NCBI RefSeq assembly: GCF_018139145.2
Contig: NC_059471.1
Location: 66,908,020 to 66,972,019, forward strand
DNA from: Gymnogyps californianus
Lineage: Eukaryota; Chordata; Aves; Accipitriformes; Cathartidae
DNA: 64,000 bases
Direction: 5' to 3'
Under the pieces are notes generated by a model. The model was given only the letters and a program-made list of their open reading frames with translations, was not told where the DNA came from and did no database searches. Position numbers and translations under genes: made by a program. Positions 1 through 13,800 of this stretch are shown here, piece by piece; the first letter of the stretch is position 1; every line of letters starts with the position of its first letter.

Positions 1-1329
1 GCTTTTTAAACATCACGCACAACTGAAATTCTCTCGAGCGGAAGAATGAAGGTCATCTGTCTGTATGCAGCATGTACGTTTGTTCTTGTAGGCTGCATTG
101 ACATAAATGAAAGCTGACTGCTTATATGAAACTCTAAATGTTAGAGTTTAACAGAATATTGTAAGCTTTTATACCCTCACAGCTACGAAATAAAATAGTA
201 TGCTGCCATGCAATACTTAAATGATCTGATGTGATCCAAACAGATATAAATTATACAGCTTAATGCACTGTTTTCTCCAAAATTCTTGCATCTATTCAGC
301 TCTGATTACAGAAAATATATTAATCATAGCTGTACATACTCTTTAGCAGACCTTTAACAAACTTTTACAGTGGCTATGACAAACTCATTTTGATGAGGTA
401 GCATTTAAGAGCCCTGTGTGAAGACGTGTTGAATAGTTCCTGGTAAAACTTTTTTGTGCTTAGGCATTGGAAGACACTGTTGAGAAAGAGGAGACTGGCC
501 TCTGTACACTTGACAATCGATGGCTGGTGAAAGGGGAGAAACAAATGACTGAACAAATTCAGATTTGGTGAAAACCAGTCCAATTCCACTAGCCTTAAGA
601 TCAATGATACTGCATTAATTTACTCTTTTTTTTCCCCTTAAATAAATAAAATTGAATGCACAATACATCCAGAGGCATGAATGCTTATCACCATTAATAT
701 AAAGTCTTCTTACCCCTAACTATTTCTCCAAAGCGGAAGCCAACTAGTTAAGTCTTTGGACTTACTCACATTTACTTTCTGTGAGAAGTGTCAGGAATTG
801 CATTTATAACTATGTTGCATTTAGCTAGAATTTACGATATGTTTCAGGCTACAAATAAAACTAAAAGTTATATTCCACCAGTTCATTATTTAAAAGAAAT
901 AAAACACATAATTGAAGACTACCTGAATTATGATAATCAAACATGAATTATAAAAGCATCTTTGGTTGTTTAATGTCTACTTTAAAATGGTTAATAAAAA
1001 AAGCTGGAGTTGCAACATAGCATAGAGCAGCAGCCCTTCCTCAGCAATGCTACTGTTACATGTCCAAGCACTTCAAGAAGAATAATGAGGAAGTTAATCT
1101 CACTGGGAGAAAACAAAAGGCTGGATGTAATCAATCTATACATCTAGGACTTAAAAATACAAATTTAAAATTTTGGCAACAAGTAAAAAAAGCATAAGTG
1201 TTTTTTTGTTTTGTTACAATTCTATATTAGGACAGATCCATGGAACTAACTTTTAGAAAAATACAACATACTGCATAAGTTTTATTTAGGGATTTAATTT
1301 ATATACCACAAATACTGCTTTTAATATAA
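1..1329. other. Flank or distal 3' UTR, no gene recognised
   Basis: AT-rich, with short A and T runs and no open frame resembling a known protein on either strand. It could be a distal DCUN1D2 3' UTR or intergenic DNA. Confidence 0.5.
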
Positions 1330-1730
1330 GTACAATATAATACAGTTTTATTTATGTAACTGCTGGTGTTCACTTTGGATCATGAACTGAATGGCATGCT
1401 GTGCTGTCAAAACTTTAATAAAATGGCCTCTAGTTAATCTTCTCCAAAGTATAAAATCATGCAAAATCTACATCCTATATGATACAACCAGTACAATAAT
1501 TGAAGCCAATAGCCTACAAACAGCCTGGACTATCTTCTGAGTTTGTTCTTGAAGTGTCCACAAGTCAGCCATCATTTTCTTTAGACAGAAAGGAAGAATT
1601 TCAGTTTTGTCTGCAGAACCTCATCACGACCACTGAAACCAGCAACAATGTGCACAGTTATCAGTCAACAAATCTTCATTACTTAATGCAGTCCAGAGCC
1701 CACATTTAGTCCATATTGACAAGTCTGGGG
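1330..1730 (-). other. DCUN1D2: DCUN1D2 proximal 3' UTR with candidate poly(A) signals
   Basis: AT-rich sequence follows the stop codon. On the minus strand AATAAA occurs at 1352-1347 and at 1286-1281, about 380 and 445 nt past the stop. Either could end the transcript, and a longer UTR reaching further left is possible. The 3' end is inferred from the hexamers only. Confidence 0.45.
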
Positions 1731-1810
1731 TTAGGAAGTTTTACGTTTTCCTCCTGTGACTACTGGTCGTGCATATTCCACAAAATCATCTATAAGAACA
1801 GGCCACGCTC
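1731..1810 (-). CDS. DCUN1D2: DCUN1D2 last coding exon (7)
   Basis: 80 nt encode residues 234-259 ([16 protein letters not shown], then [10 protein letters not shown]) and the stop TAA at 1733-1731. Ala235 and Asp241 complete the cullin-binding triad. The acceptor is TCTTCAG at 1811-1817. Confidence 0.94.
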
Positions 1811-4800
1811 CTGAAGAGAAGTCAAGCAATTCAGAAATTAATGTATCATTATCAGCAATAAACTGGTGTGGTCTCTGAATACAAAGGACCAGAAGCTCAC
1901 TTTGACATTTCTGGACTAGTCTAGCTTTAACATGCATGACATGATAAACCCTTGAAAAATGCACCTAACATAAATTAAACATTTGAATCTCTTCTTGCAG
2001 CAATAGTTCTTAGTACAAACAAAATGTATTTAAAGCATAACCCACACTACAAAGTTTATAAACATTAGCTGATAGCAAAATCATGGCATTTCTATTAGAG
2101 CCATTCATAACTTAGGAAATATTTCTGTACACAGCCATTCCAAAATAGGATTTGCAGGAGTAGTAACAGAGTGTAAATTGCTTTTAGGTTAGTAAAAAAA
2201 ATGCTTATGTAGACATTCTTGCAAGTAGACAAATTATGTATTTCCTTGCAGTTAGCAGCACTTTTGTACAAAAAATACAGTTTCACTGAGACTCTTGTAG
2301 CACAACAGGTTCAAATAGCATGTGCTATATCGTGGTGTGACAGTATCTTTACTTCTATTTACATATTACAGCAAACTAGTTAACCTTCTTATCATTACTG
2401 TTTTGGCAACAAGTATGACACTATATTTGCAGCTAAACCTCTAAGGGTAAAAAAATTAAGACAGAAGGTAGCAGCATGTTCTGTTGTTCGTTTATAGCAA
2501 TATTTTAATTCTGCTGTACCAATTTTTGAAGATATTCAAGTACTGCTTACCTTCTTCATCATAGTTGGACATATCATCTGCAATCATATTTCCAAAGTCT
2601 AACAAAAGATTCCAAGTATCTTTTGGAATTGATCTTTTATGATGTTCCTATAAGGGAGGAAAAATGGTACTGCTCAATCCAAACTATTTTCAAATTCCAC
2701 AGTAGTATTTTATATTGACATATACAGAAATACATGTTTTACAAGTATTTCTTCTTCTTCTCTCTCTCTTTTTACAAAATAGATTGCAACTAAAGAAGGC
2801 AAAAAAATGTAAGAAGTCTTTGATAGTTGTTTTATTTCTTCCATTCCGTATATGTTCCGAACTTGTTATGGAAAAGAATAAACCAAATGCACTTTATACT
2901 TCTACTTAATGGTATCCATTCCAGGTTCTGAAACTGTGCAGTCATGGGTTAGCATTCTGCCATTTCAACTTGAGCCCTTTTTTCCTTACCCCTTTTTACT
3001 TACGCTTACCCAGTCTCTCTTTCAACTTGTTGGTTATAGCTGCATCTACACTCTTCTCACTTACTCCCAGACTGCCTTCTGGATCCATCATCTCAGCTTT
3101 TCTTCAGCTATTCTCTCCTTCACCATAATACACTACCTGCATTTGCTCCACTTCTGCCCAGTCTCCTTTTTCCCCAGTCTGTCCTATTCTCCACTACTAC
3201 CTCCCTGTCTGATTTCAAATGTACTCTTTCTGCATCACCCCATTCACAAGTACTAAGTTGCCACCCTGGCCAGTTTGAGCAGCACTCCAAAAAACTTCAG
3301 TCCTAGTCAGCGTTCTCTCAGCTTTTAAAGTTAGCACTCCCAAGAAGAGAGAGTGTGTGGGGAAACACAACTACTCAGCAGTTGTGAGCTGTAGGATCCA
3401 GTCAGACCATCCACATCTCCCTTCATCTGTTGATACTGCTATATTACCTGAAGATAGCAGGTGATTAATAGGGAATTAAATTTCAACACCTAGTTCTGGT
3501 TTGCAGTAAAAAGTTGCAACCGCATGAAAAGACTTGCTCGGTGAAGGGTTGGGTTTTTTTGTGTTTGTGGTTTTGGTTTTATGTTGTGGGGTGGGGTTGT
3601 TTGTTTGTTTGTTTGGCGGTTTTTTTAAGCAGTAATAGTCTGACATATTGAGAAGAACAAACTGCACTGCAAAAAACTGGAACTTGATCAAAACAAGGTT
3701 GATGTCCAACACAACAGCAAGCACGTCCTCTCACTCAAGCCAAAGGTTGTATCTTGACTGCAAAAAATATGACAAGCATAAACAAACAAAATACAAACAA
3801 ACAAAAACCCCATCCTAAAGAGTCCTAACTTGCTTCTTTCTTAGGTTGAATTTTTAAAATCTAAATATTTCTTCTAAAGTAAACATTCAGGTTAAATATT
3901 TGTAGCAAAGACACTTTATGCCAGATCATCTAGATTATTGCTTGAAGTAGAGATCTGCAGAACTGTCCGTTGTAACAAACTCGATCACACAGCCAAGTGG
4001 GAAAAAAACGTTACGACTTTTCTTCAGTTACGTCTATAGATCTGAATTTGGATGTGTTTAAGTGTATTAAGGCAGTTAAAATGTGAAATGTTTTCACAAG
4101 TTCCTGATGAAACTGGTACATTCTTCAGTGAATAAAATAAATATACTGTCCAAAAATTTAGAAAATACTTTTATTGCAAAAAGTACACACTTCCCCTATT
4201 AAGCACTGGTGATTATGGCACAAAATGCAGAAAGACTTCTTAATTCTCCTGAGCTACAGATAAAAAGATAAATTGAAAAAAAAAGATCAAGATAAATTAT
4301 ACATTATGTAACACTATATAAAGTATTTTTTTGCAAGTACATAGAAATGCAAATGCAGAAACATGGATGAATGAATCAGGTCTTTAATAAGAATATTCTG
4401 CAATTTCTAAAGTTTAATTTATGCATCTTTACTCCACTGCCCACAGAATTGCACCGGTAATAGAAAACTGTCAAGATCAGTTCACAACTCTTACCTAAAA
4501 AAATGAGTCAAAATAATTACTCAGACAAGAACTTTTGCTTAAAAAGAAAAGTCTCTCAGGTTAAGTCAGTCATAACAGAATTGACATTTAAAAAATGACT
4601 GAGTTTATGCATTAATACCACAAAGGCAGAGCATGGTAAAATACATCGTTGACAATAATCAGCTGTCTTGAGAATAAAGACAACATAGGTTCAATCTACA
4701 ATCATGGCTTCCTTTCACGCAGAAGTTTTCATAAGTAGGAGGATACAGGATCAAGCAAGTAGAATGCTCTATTGCTTTGCCACATCTTTTTGTATTCTTC

Positions 4801-7800
4801 TCAATTAGAAAATTATATAGAGAAGATTTTATTTGGCTTGATTTAAGACTATTGTATATCAGTTTTCAAAAAGGAAAAAGTTTGAAGGAAGTATTCAGAC
4901 ATCCTGTCTTTATTGTAAGCACACAGCCTCCAAGTCAGACTACTGTGGATTAAGATAGTCAGGAAGCAATACAGTATGTACTTACCAACAAAAATTTATT
5001 CCAAAGATCTAGAAATTTAAACCTTCCTGACAAGACTAAATTCCAATATGCAATTGCCATTTCTAGATCTGCAAGAGACAAAGCAACATGTAAATATTAT
5101 AGCACATTATATGCAATAAAACTCTTACGGTTAAACAATTAATGCTACATCCAGTATATTATAATACAAATGAATAACATTCTTTGAAAATCACTACAAA
5201 AATTATAAGGAACTGTTTTCTACTCTCACTGACCCAAAAGGCGGAAGACAAGCAGTAATGGTATAAATTGCATATTGAACATCGCAGTCACAAAGACTAA
5301 AATATTTTTGTCACTATCCAGCAGTGCTGGATTAAAGCTACTTTCAATCTACAGAAACAGAACAAAATAGTTATCAATAACTCTGTCTACAAATAGGAAA
5401 AAAAAAAAGATATACGCACAAAACCAGCAAATATTGATAGAAACCCAAACGCTTAAGTCTGCAGGTGGCAATTCCTGTTAATTTATCACATTTTAGACAC
5501 ACTTGACTTTAAAGGGAATTTAAGGACACGAGAAGATAAAAAAAGATTTGTCTGGGGCATGATAATTCTACAGCACCCCTTACAGCAGTAATTCTCTTCT
5601 CTGGAACCATTCAACTGACAAACACCTACACCCAATACTGAAAATATAAGTCCAAGAAAGCAGCCCTTATTCTGCACCATGACCAGTGATCTGAGAGCAG
5701 AGTTCAGCTCATGCATGCCAACAGGAGGATGCAGCACTGCCACACGTTCAAGCGAAAAAGTAGGCGCGATATTAGATGCAGCATAAGGGTAGAAAGGATG
5801 TTTTCTTGAAGGTCTGTTTTCATTCTCAGCAACTCACAATACCTCGTGGCTTCTGTGCTTGGTCCCACAGGTAACAGCTCCAAATGTATGCACACTGCTG
5901 TGCAACCACAAAATAAAGCACAGCCTTTCTTAAACCACAAGAAGATTTCAGTTTGTGCTTTCAGCATAAAGTAAGTATAAACAAAATATGAAACTTAATA
6001 GAAAGTATTGCCATAGCAGGTAAGACGGAAGCTTGACCTCCACCTACAAGAAAGGAGCATGTACAATTTGAAATTGTACATATCACATTACAAACCAAAA
6101 GACACTCTGTCACCTGAAATCAAGTTTCAAGTCTGAAAGAGATGTTCCAGATTTTAACATAGCCAGTTCCCTATAGTCTGTATCATAGAGGGCTGGGGCC
6201 CAGACAAGGTGCAATAGTTAAGATGTAGAGAAATGCAATATGTCTATACCTAGCAATATAGAGACAGTGCTGCTGGTGTTTTTTCTACTATGATCAGAGC
6301 ACTTTTCAGTACAGAACTTGCTTTATGCCCCAATAAACTTCTTTCAGTCCTTCCTGTCTTTACCACCATGCTCACTTTTCACAGAAAATAAGTAGAAGAG
6401 AATAGTTAATAGCATTTACTTGCTGTTTAGATATGCAGATTAATTATTCATATCTGTTATCCCAAATGAAAAGCAAAAGAAATGGGAAGGGAGAAACTTG
6501 AATAATCTTAAGGGTTTCTAAACTTCACTGTGAAGTGACTGGCTTTGATCCCATTCACTCAGGCTTCTTTATGAAGACTCAACCTTGCCAAGCCAATCTT
6601 GCAAATCTATCACATGACAACGTTAAGCAAAATGCACTTTGAAGAAAAAACACTTTAATAGCAGAAGAATTTTTATACTTCTGATGGAAATATTCCTTGG
6701 AAAAAGGAAGAAGGTACAGGCAAGGAAACAAAGATGGTTAAAGGTGCCACAAAAAAGTTAAAAGGGAAAGAAGAGGCCACACTTCCTTGGTTTATTTGGG
6801 TATGTGTCAAATTTAGCATTATGTTATAGTGAACTTGATTATTGCAAAATTGTATTTAACACAATGCATGTGAAATACCATCTTAATTAAGTTGATACTT
6901 GAGGGATACATTACATGTGTGTACACATCGGTTCTCCTGCACAAAGATATAGGAATTATTTGCTATAATGTACAACAAAAGCAGATCCTGCTGAGGATGC
7001 TGCTCTGTAGTGGCTGAAACCCGGTCCATGCTGGAGCTGCTCTCCCCATTAAGCACATGCAGGGAAGTCCTGATCTTGGTTAAAATTAGCTCAAGGGAAA
7101 AAAAATCTTCCTCATCTGGTTCACTGCAATCCCACAAACTCATGAACTAACACAAGAGATATTTGAACAAAAGGACTAGATGGGACTATCATTTTTGGTA
7201 GTGGTGCCAGTTTATGCAATCTTAAAGTATTTGAGAAAACTAGGCCTTCAGGTGCACTACATTCTCAGGGGATATGGCTACACTCTTGTTTGAAGACAAT
7301 TCCCTACCTAGGTTGAAAAACTTCACACTGGAGGACAGAAAAGAGGATTTTTCTGCTTTAAAGGGAAGACCTAGTTACACAGAGTTCCAGTTCTACATTA
7401 GGATGCTGACAGTCCTAATAAACAGTAACGCTGTGGAGTTTGTGTAACTGCTACAATTAGTGCAGCATTAAAAGATATTTAAAAAAAAAAGAAAAAGCCT
7501 TATGCCATGGGAATTCTGCATCCCCACAGGAAGATGCCTTTGCAAGGCATGGATTTCTTAGGCAGTCTTAGGAATATCTATTTCAATGCTGCATAGATAC
7601 GAAGGCATCATTACAAATAAAATAAAATCAAACTACAATTATGAAAATATACTGGTTTTGTACCAAAAAATATGCTTCCCACATTATAGACTAATAATAC
7701 AAGTTTTATGAAAGGAAAAGACAGATGCATGAATCTCCGGAAACTAATGCCTAAGCAAGGACCAGTTTAGAAGATATTTCATTGCAAACATCCATGTTCA

Positions 7801-10800
7801 TATCCAAAATATAAAATTGCTAAACGGTTACTGTTTAAAGAACATCATAAAAATACCACATCATATACTGTTCATTATAGAACGGTTTGAGGTTTCCCTT
7901 CACCCCAAAATATTTTCAATGTCAATATCTAGCGAGTGTTGTATGTCATGCAGCCCCTTCAGTATAATGGCTTTATAGTCCAAAGTTTGTGCATACACTG
8001 AAACAAAGCTTCAACGTCTAGATCTTCAGCTTTCTGGATATCTAGTCTAGTTGTGGCTACATACAGCATCTATAAGTCTTTCTCTAGTAAAACCCTAAGA
8101 ACTAAGTCACCTAAAAGTGATACCAATCACCATTACAAAATTATTAAAACTAAAATTACTTTAAAAATTTGAAAAATATACACAATATCTAAGTAAAACA
8201 AGTTCAAGAAGAACAAGGTTAGTAAAATGTTTTAATTGCTAAGTAACGTTTATTATAGTAAACATGTTTTAGTATGTTTTAAAAGGAGTTCTTTACACGT
8301 TTGAATTATTTAAACAGCTTTCCACAATCAGAAGTAAAGCATTTTGCATGCAGTATGATCTATTCTGAAACATTAAAGCCTCATTCTAAAATTGCTTTTA
8401 AAAAACCCTCAGCCTCTTCTACCCTGATTGAACAGAAAGCTTGAAGTGATAACAAATTAGCACAATTAATACAGAAGGAGAAATACATTATCAGTTAGAC
8501 AGCCTGTGTCTACTTTCAAGATTTGATCAAATGCTTATCTTGTTAACAAAGAAAGAAAATCATTATTAGATTCTTGCATGAATAAAAAAAAAAAAAATCA
8601 AATTAAGTTCCTCATCCCTTTGCTATGATTTTGGACAAGGGCAATGAAGTCATTGCACACAAGTAATCAAGGAAGTGAGAAAACAGAAAGATAAATCAAC
8701 AGACAGAAAGGAATTGGCTGGGGAGTAGGATTTATGAAGAATATGAAATGAAGTTCATTTAGACCTGCTGTGCCAAAACAGCACTCTGGGACTGCAGCAC
8801 TCACTTGTCATCCTCTGCCAAATAGAGCTTTCCAGCTCTCAGACTGCCCTACCAACAGAGCTGCTCATGCAGTCCTGTTTGAAGCTGTCAGAATATTAAA
8901 ACTAATTCACCTAAATTACTGATATAACTTAAAAGAAAAAAGGCTAAAGGCATTACATTGGCCTCCTAATGACATTTTAAAATCTTTAAGTTATTTATAA
9001 GAATAGTTTAATATTAGCCACTGTTGCCCTCATAATCCCTAGTTAGCATATTAACTAGGTTCTGTACATTGTGATGGTAGAGTCTACCACGTTTTAGAGC
9101 TTGGAAACAAATAATTTATTTTAATTTCATCTTTTCAGATTAACTGATTGTCCCAATATTGCCTTTTTCTTCCTTTATTGATGTTTAATCTTATCAATAT
9201 TGTAAAGCTTTGCTACTTTAAATGTCATCTCTATGAGAGACTTTGGGCAGCTTGTTATAAGCATCAGTGCTCACCAATGAGTTTTATTCAAAGAGTACTC
9301 TCTCAAACCACATGGGCAGCTTCCCCCCCACCCCAAAATAACAGGATGTATCAGCCTTACCCAGTCCATCTACAGACATGAACCAACAATGCGACAAAGC
9401 TTGTAGGAGGAAAAAGTTACTTTTATTAGACCAGTTAATAAGGATGAAAAAAAAAAAAACAAAAACCAAAACCCCAAACCAAAACAAAACACATTTTGGA
9501 AATTAAAATTTCAGAACCAAGAGCCCCTTTGTTTGAGGCTTTCTCTCCCCAGTGCTTTAACCAAAATTTACTCTATAGCTTTGAAAATGAAAGAGTAGCC
9601 CACAAACTCTCCTGTTCCCAACACTGCATAAAAAATTAATCTGGACAGGTGCAAGACACAGAAATCTATTTTATCATTCAATCGCCTTGTAAAAATATAT
9701 GTAGCCTCTGTAAGAGGCTGAACTTCAGATGTTTTCTTTCTAGAAATGTAATTTGCCCTGAAGTATCATTTGACTGATATCCTTTGATCTTGTTCCTCTT
9801 GTTTTCTCATTGTGGCAAATATCATACTTCTGTAAAGCTAAAACAAAAACTACATTGCACAAAATTATTGTGTTTCAATAAAATTCCTGGACACCGCGCT
9901 GAAACTGGTGCGGATGTGGGAACAGCGGAAGCTGGTGTCAATCTATCTCAACAATTGGACTATCACACTACCTGACCAACAAACATCAAATGAATACTTG
10001 CAAGATTCAGTGAGTTACTTGATTCCTTGTTTCCTCATCTCTGAATGATTTTAAGAGTCTTCTTTGGCCTCCAAATTACTAAGAACATGGACACAAGAAT
10101 TAGTTTCTTTCCTAATCAGAACGTTTTCTTCTTCTACAAACAAATAAAATCCACATAGCAAAATAACAAGAAAATACCATCAGGATTTAACCTAAAAACC
10201 CTTCACCAAATTGCCAAAAGTTTAGAGCAAAATAGCCCTTATCTGCAATTAGGAGCTCCCCCACAGAAGGAAGAGAGAAGGGGAAAAACAGATAAGGGGT
10301 ATGATACTAATACTGGAAGTGGCTAAACTCAGGATCCAGTTGAGTTGAATCCATTCATCCCTGCAAAGCCGTAAGCAAAGAGCTTCCCAGTGCTCTACGT
10401 TAGGGGACGTATAATGCACAGTGTCAGAGTTAAGTCCCTGTGGTGGCCAGGGAAGAGTGGTGAAGCACAGCATGTGGATTTCAGAAGAGCTCTGCAGGAA
10501 TTGAGCAGGGTCTGACTCTGCTTATTAACTCAACCTCAGCATCTGCCATGCTGAAGCAGGCCGATTCCATGCAGAACCTTTCATGTTCATTATCTTGAGC
10601 ATCAACTGCACAAAAGCAGATAAACTGCTTCTGAATGTCAACTAGGTTTAGAAGATGATAGCTATCCAAACATCAATTTGAGGGCAGCCTAATGAACCTG
10701 ATTGTAGCCAGTTTCAAAATCCTTCCATCTCTGCAAATCTCTCCATGTACAATTCGGGTAAACTACAACAGATGACTTAAAGTTCACTGGATATACATTT

Positions 10801-13800
10801 CCCAAGTAAGAGCCAAACATGACTAAAAGAATCAATGAGGCATTACTAGAACCGGCAGTTATGCCACACTTTTGCTGCTACTATTGGCTTTTTTTTGATC
10901 AGAGCACCCTGTTCTATACTAAGCTTCTCCTAAATTGCTGGCATTTTCAGAAAGAAAAATGTGAACAAAAATAAAGCAGGGACCATACACACAAACCAAG
11001 GCCATTGAAACACCTAAAATACAGCATTCACGGACCTCTTCCAAAGTAAACATGAAATTCATTTATTGAACTCCCTCAACTTCTTCCATCCACTCACTCC
11101 TACAAACACCCTACAAATGGATCAATCTAATTCTTCACTGAAAGTGAAGGAAATCTTGATAACTAGTTAGGGAGGGGGAAAAAAAAAGAAAAAGAAAAAA
11201 AAAAAAGAGATATCCTTCCCTAATGTCTAAGTGTCTCTTCAAAGAATCTTGAGATACTGCTATGACGAAAGCCAAAGTTGATGTTGCTTCAATTAAAAAG
11301 AGCACATTATACTCATCTGCTCATAGAAGATGCAACCTCCTTGAAGTCCACATACCGGATGCAAAGATAGTCATTCTTCTGGTCTTGAGGTAATATTTGA
11401 TTCAAGTCTGAATGCCCTCCTCATGTATCATCTCTTGCTTGATCCCAGGAAGCTGGCAGAGAGAAGGAAGCACAACCTTTTGAGCCAGCAAGCAGGCGAG
11501 GGGACCACAAAGGAATGACGAAGGACCAAATCTGCTTTTTGTTTCCAGGTTGAAAGTCGAAGACCATGAAAGAATGCATTAAGTTCCTCCACGGTGCTGA
11601 AACAAACTGTAGTAAACTCCTGAGCATAAGGAATCTCCTCAACATGTCTTGTTGGGGCTCAAAGGGAGACCCATTAAGAGACTCACAATAAGTATCAAGT
11701 TTTTAAAAAAAAAAAAAAAAAAAAAAAAAGATGGAGCTAAGGCCTTGTTTTGAGCTTGAACAGTGTCCTTAGAAATCCGAACTGCTCTGTATACAACATG
11801 ACAAAAGATCTATAATCCTATTCTTTAGTATACTCATCAACCAAGAGCTAGGATGCAAAATTTCACTCAGACTGCAGTAGAAAAAGCTAAAACTTGGGAG
11901 CAGAAGGTGAGATAAACCTCTCCAAATCTGCACCACGCAAAACTTAAAGATTTATTGTACTAAATATAGTAGCGAGAACATGAGAGAGCAGATTAAACAG
12001 ACGGAATCACAGTTATCCATAATCATTCTTTGTAAAAGTCTCCTGGCAAACCAGACCTTAATAAACTGCACTTTTTACATTATCTCAAAATACATATAAA
12101 ACACTCAGATGAAGTTTAACGTATCTAAATATTATGCCTGCCTGGTCCAATACGCAGCCATTGAGATGGCACTGCTGTGTTGAAACCTTGCTATCTTTTT
12201 TTTCTGAATTCTGTCCATCACTTAGACAACAATAGTCTTAACAGTTATAAGCATCCATCTTTTCTTAGATAATAATCAGATCTATTCAGATGTATTTGAA
12301 AGACACTTGACAGTTGGGTCCTGAGTAACATTAATCAGAACATTATTTTCTGCTTAAAGAAAATCATGGTAGATCTTATGCAATATGTTTTTGCCTCCCG
12401 CATCTCACTACTTACACGAGCTATCACCAAGGGTGACTGGTACTACTTTTATTTCTTTAAACAGCATGCGTCCAGACTGAAGCATACTACTTGACAATAT
12501 TAAGCTAATAAAAGTAAATGGAAACATTCAAATTGGATGAGACTATAGAGACAGAAGTCCTGCAGATATAAAGAGAAATAAAAATTCCCTAGTATCACCA
12601 CACGAACTGTGGAAAAGAGACTCCTATAAAAGGCAGTCCTGTTTCTAGGAATGAGTATCGGTGTACTGAACTCTGTGCCTATTTTGGGGAATGACAGAAT
12701 AGATGTAACTTATTGGAGACGATTCTTCCCATCTAATTACATAAAGGCAGAATTTCTTGCATTGGTTTTGAGGGGAACTGTAGAATAAGAAGAAATTAAA
12801 AAGCAATAGAAGATAGGCTGTTCTAAAAATAAATAAAACACAAAACTGCACGCACACACCTCCCCCAGACCACTTTCCTGGAGCAAAATCCACTGCGTCG
12901 TGAAGACAACTGTGTTGGGTATCACCAGAATTCTTCTATCACCAAAAAAACTTGTAAGAAGGGCTTCTGTTCCTTCCCACTCCCTCCCTTACAAATGGTA
13001 GTTGGTGTAATAAAAGATACTATGCGTCCTGCTGATATCTCCCAAAAGAGAAGCGTTTGGGATACACAGAGATTTTTTTCAAGATATGCTCCAGGCAAAA
13101 GGTTCAATGAAAACTGACAGTAATCTCTGAAACAACTTTTAGAAATTCAGTCTGAAAGCACTGGTTCCCAAAGTGAAGCTAGACATGGCGAAATTCATCT
13201 CAGTATGCTGAAGCAACCTCAAACTGCTACCTACCACCTTTGAGATTTCATAGAGGTCAAAGGAGGTTCTAGAAGAACCCCAGTGGTTCTCTGCCAAACT
13301 GGGAGAACGTAACTCATCCATGGGGGTCAGTCCTGTATCTAACACTGTCCAATACTTAAGTAACTCGGATGATACAACAAAGAAAACTTTTATTAAATCT
13401 GCAACTTATACAAAGCCTGAAAAGAGTGTAGCATGGTAGAAGACAGGATTAGAATTCAAAATTATTTGGACAAATTGGAAAACCACTTGGAAGTAAATAA
13501 GAAAGATTTCATTAAAGAGAAGTGCAGAGTCGTATAGCTAGTGGGAATAATCAACTGCAGAAATACAAGATCAGAATTAACTGGGCACATTGCAGTTCTG
13601 CAGAAACCCAATAATAGATCACAAACTGCAGTTTGTTGCAGTATCAGTGTTATAAGCAAACCTAATAATGGGATGTAAAAGAAGGAGCAAAATATCTAAA
13701 GTGCATGGAAGATATCTAGCTTGTTTGGGTACTACAAGACAAGAGAAAGTTAGATCAATTGGATTGCAAAAGAAAATAGAGTTGGAAGATACTATTCCAA

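Larger units (their letters stand above)
1811..4985 (-). other. DCUN1D2 introns 5 and 6
   Basis: Intron 6 is 1811-2550 and intron 5 is 2648-4985, around exon 6. A C/T-rich stretch lies at about 2980-3240, and a G/T-rich stretch at 3541-3627 is complemented by an A/C-rich stretch at 3780-3811. Nothing coding is seen; the 115-codon plus-strand frame at 2909-3256 is a low-complexity by-product. Confidence 0.8.

Noticed and set aside
2909..3256. 115-codon plus-strand frame
   Set aside because: Leu, Ser, Phe and Pro-rich reading of a C/T-rich intronic stretch, antisense to DCUN1D2, with no similarity to a known family.
9370..9495. A-rich stretch after a TTTTATTAGACCAG segment, considered as a retroposon 3' end
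   Set aside because: No SINE or LINE body could be matched to it with confidence, and no target duplication was found.
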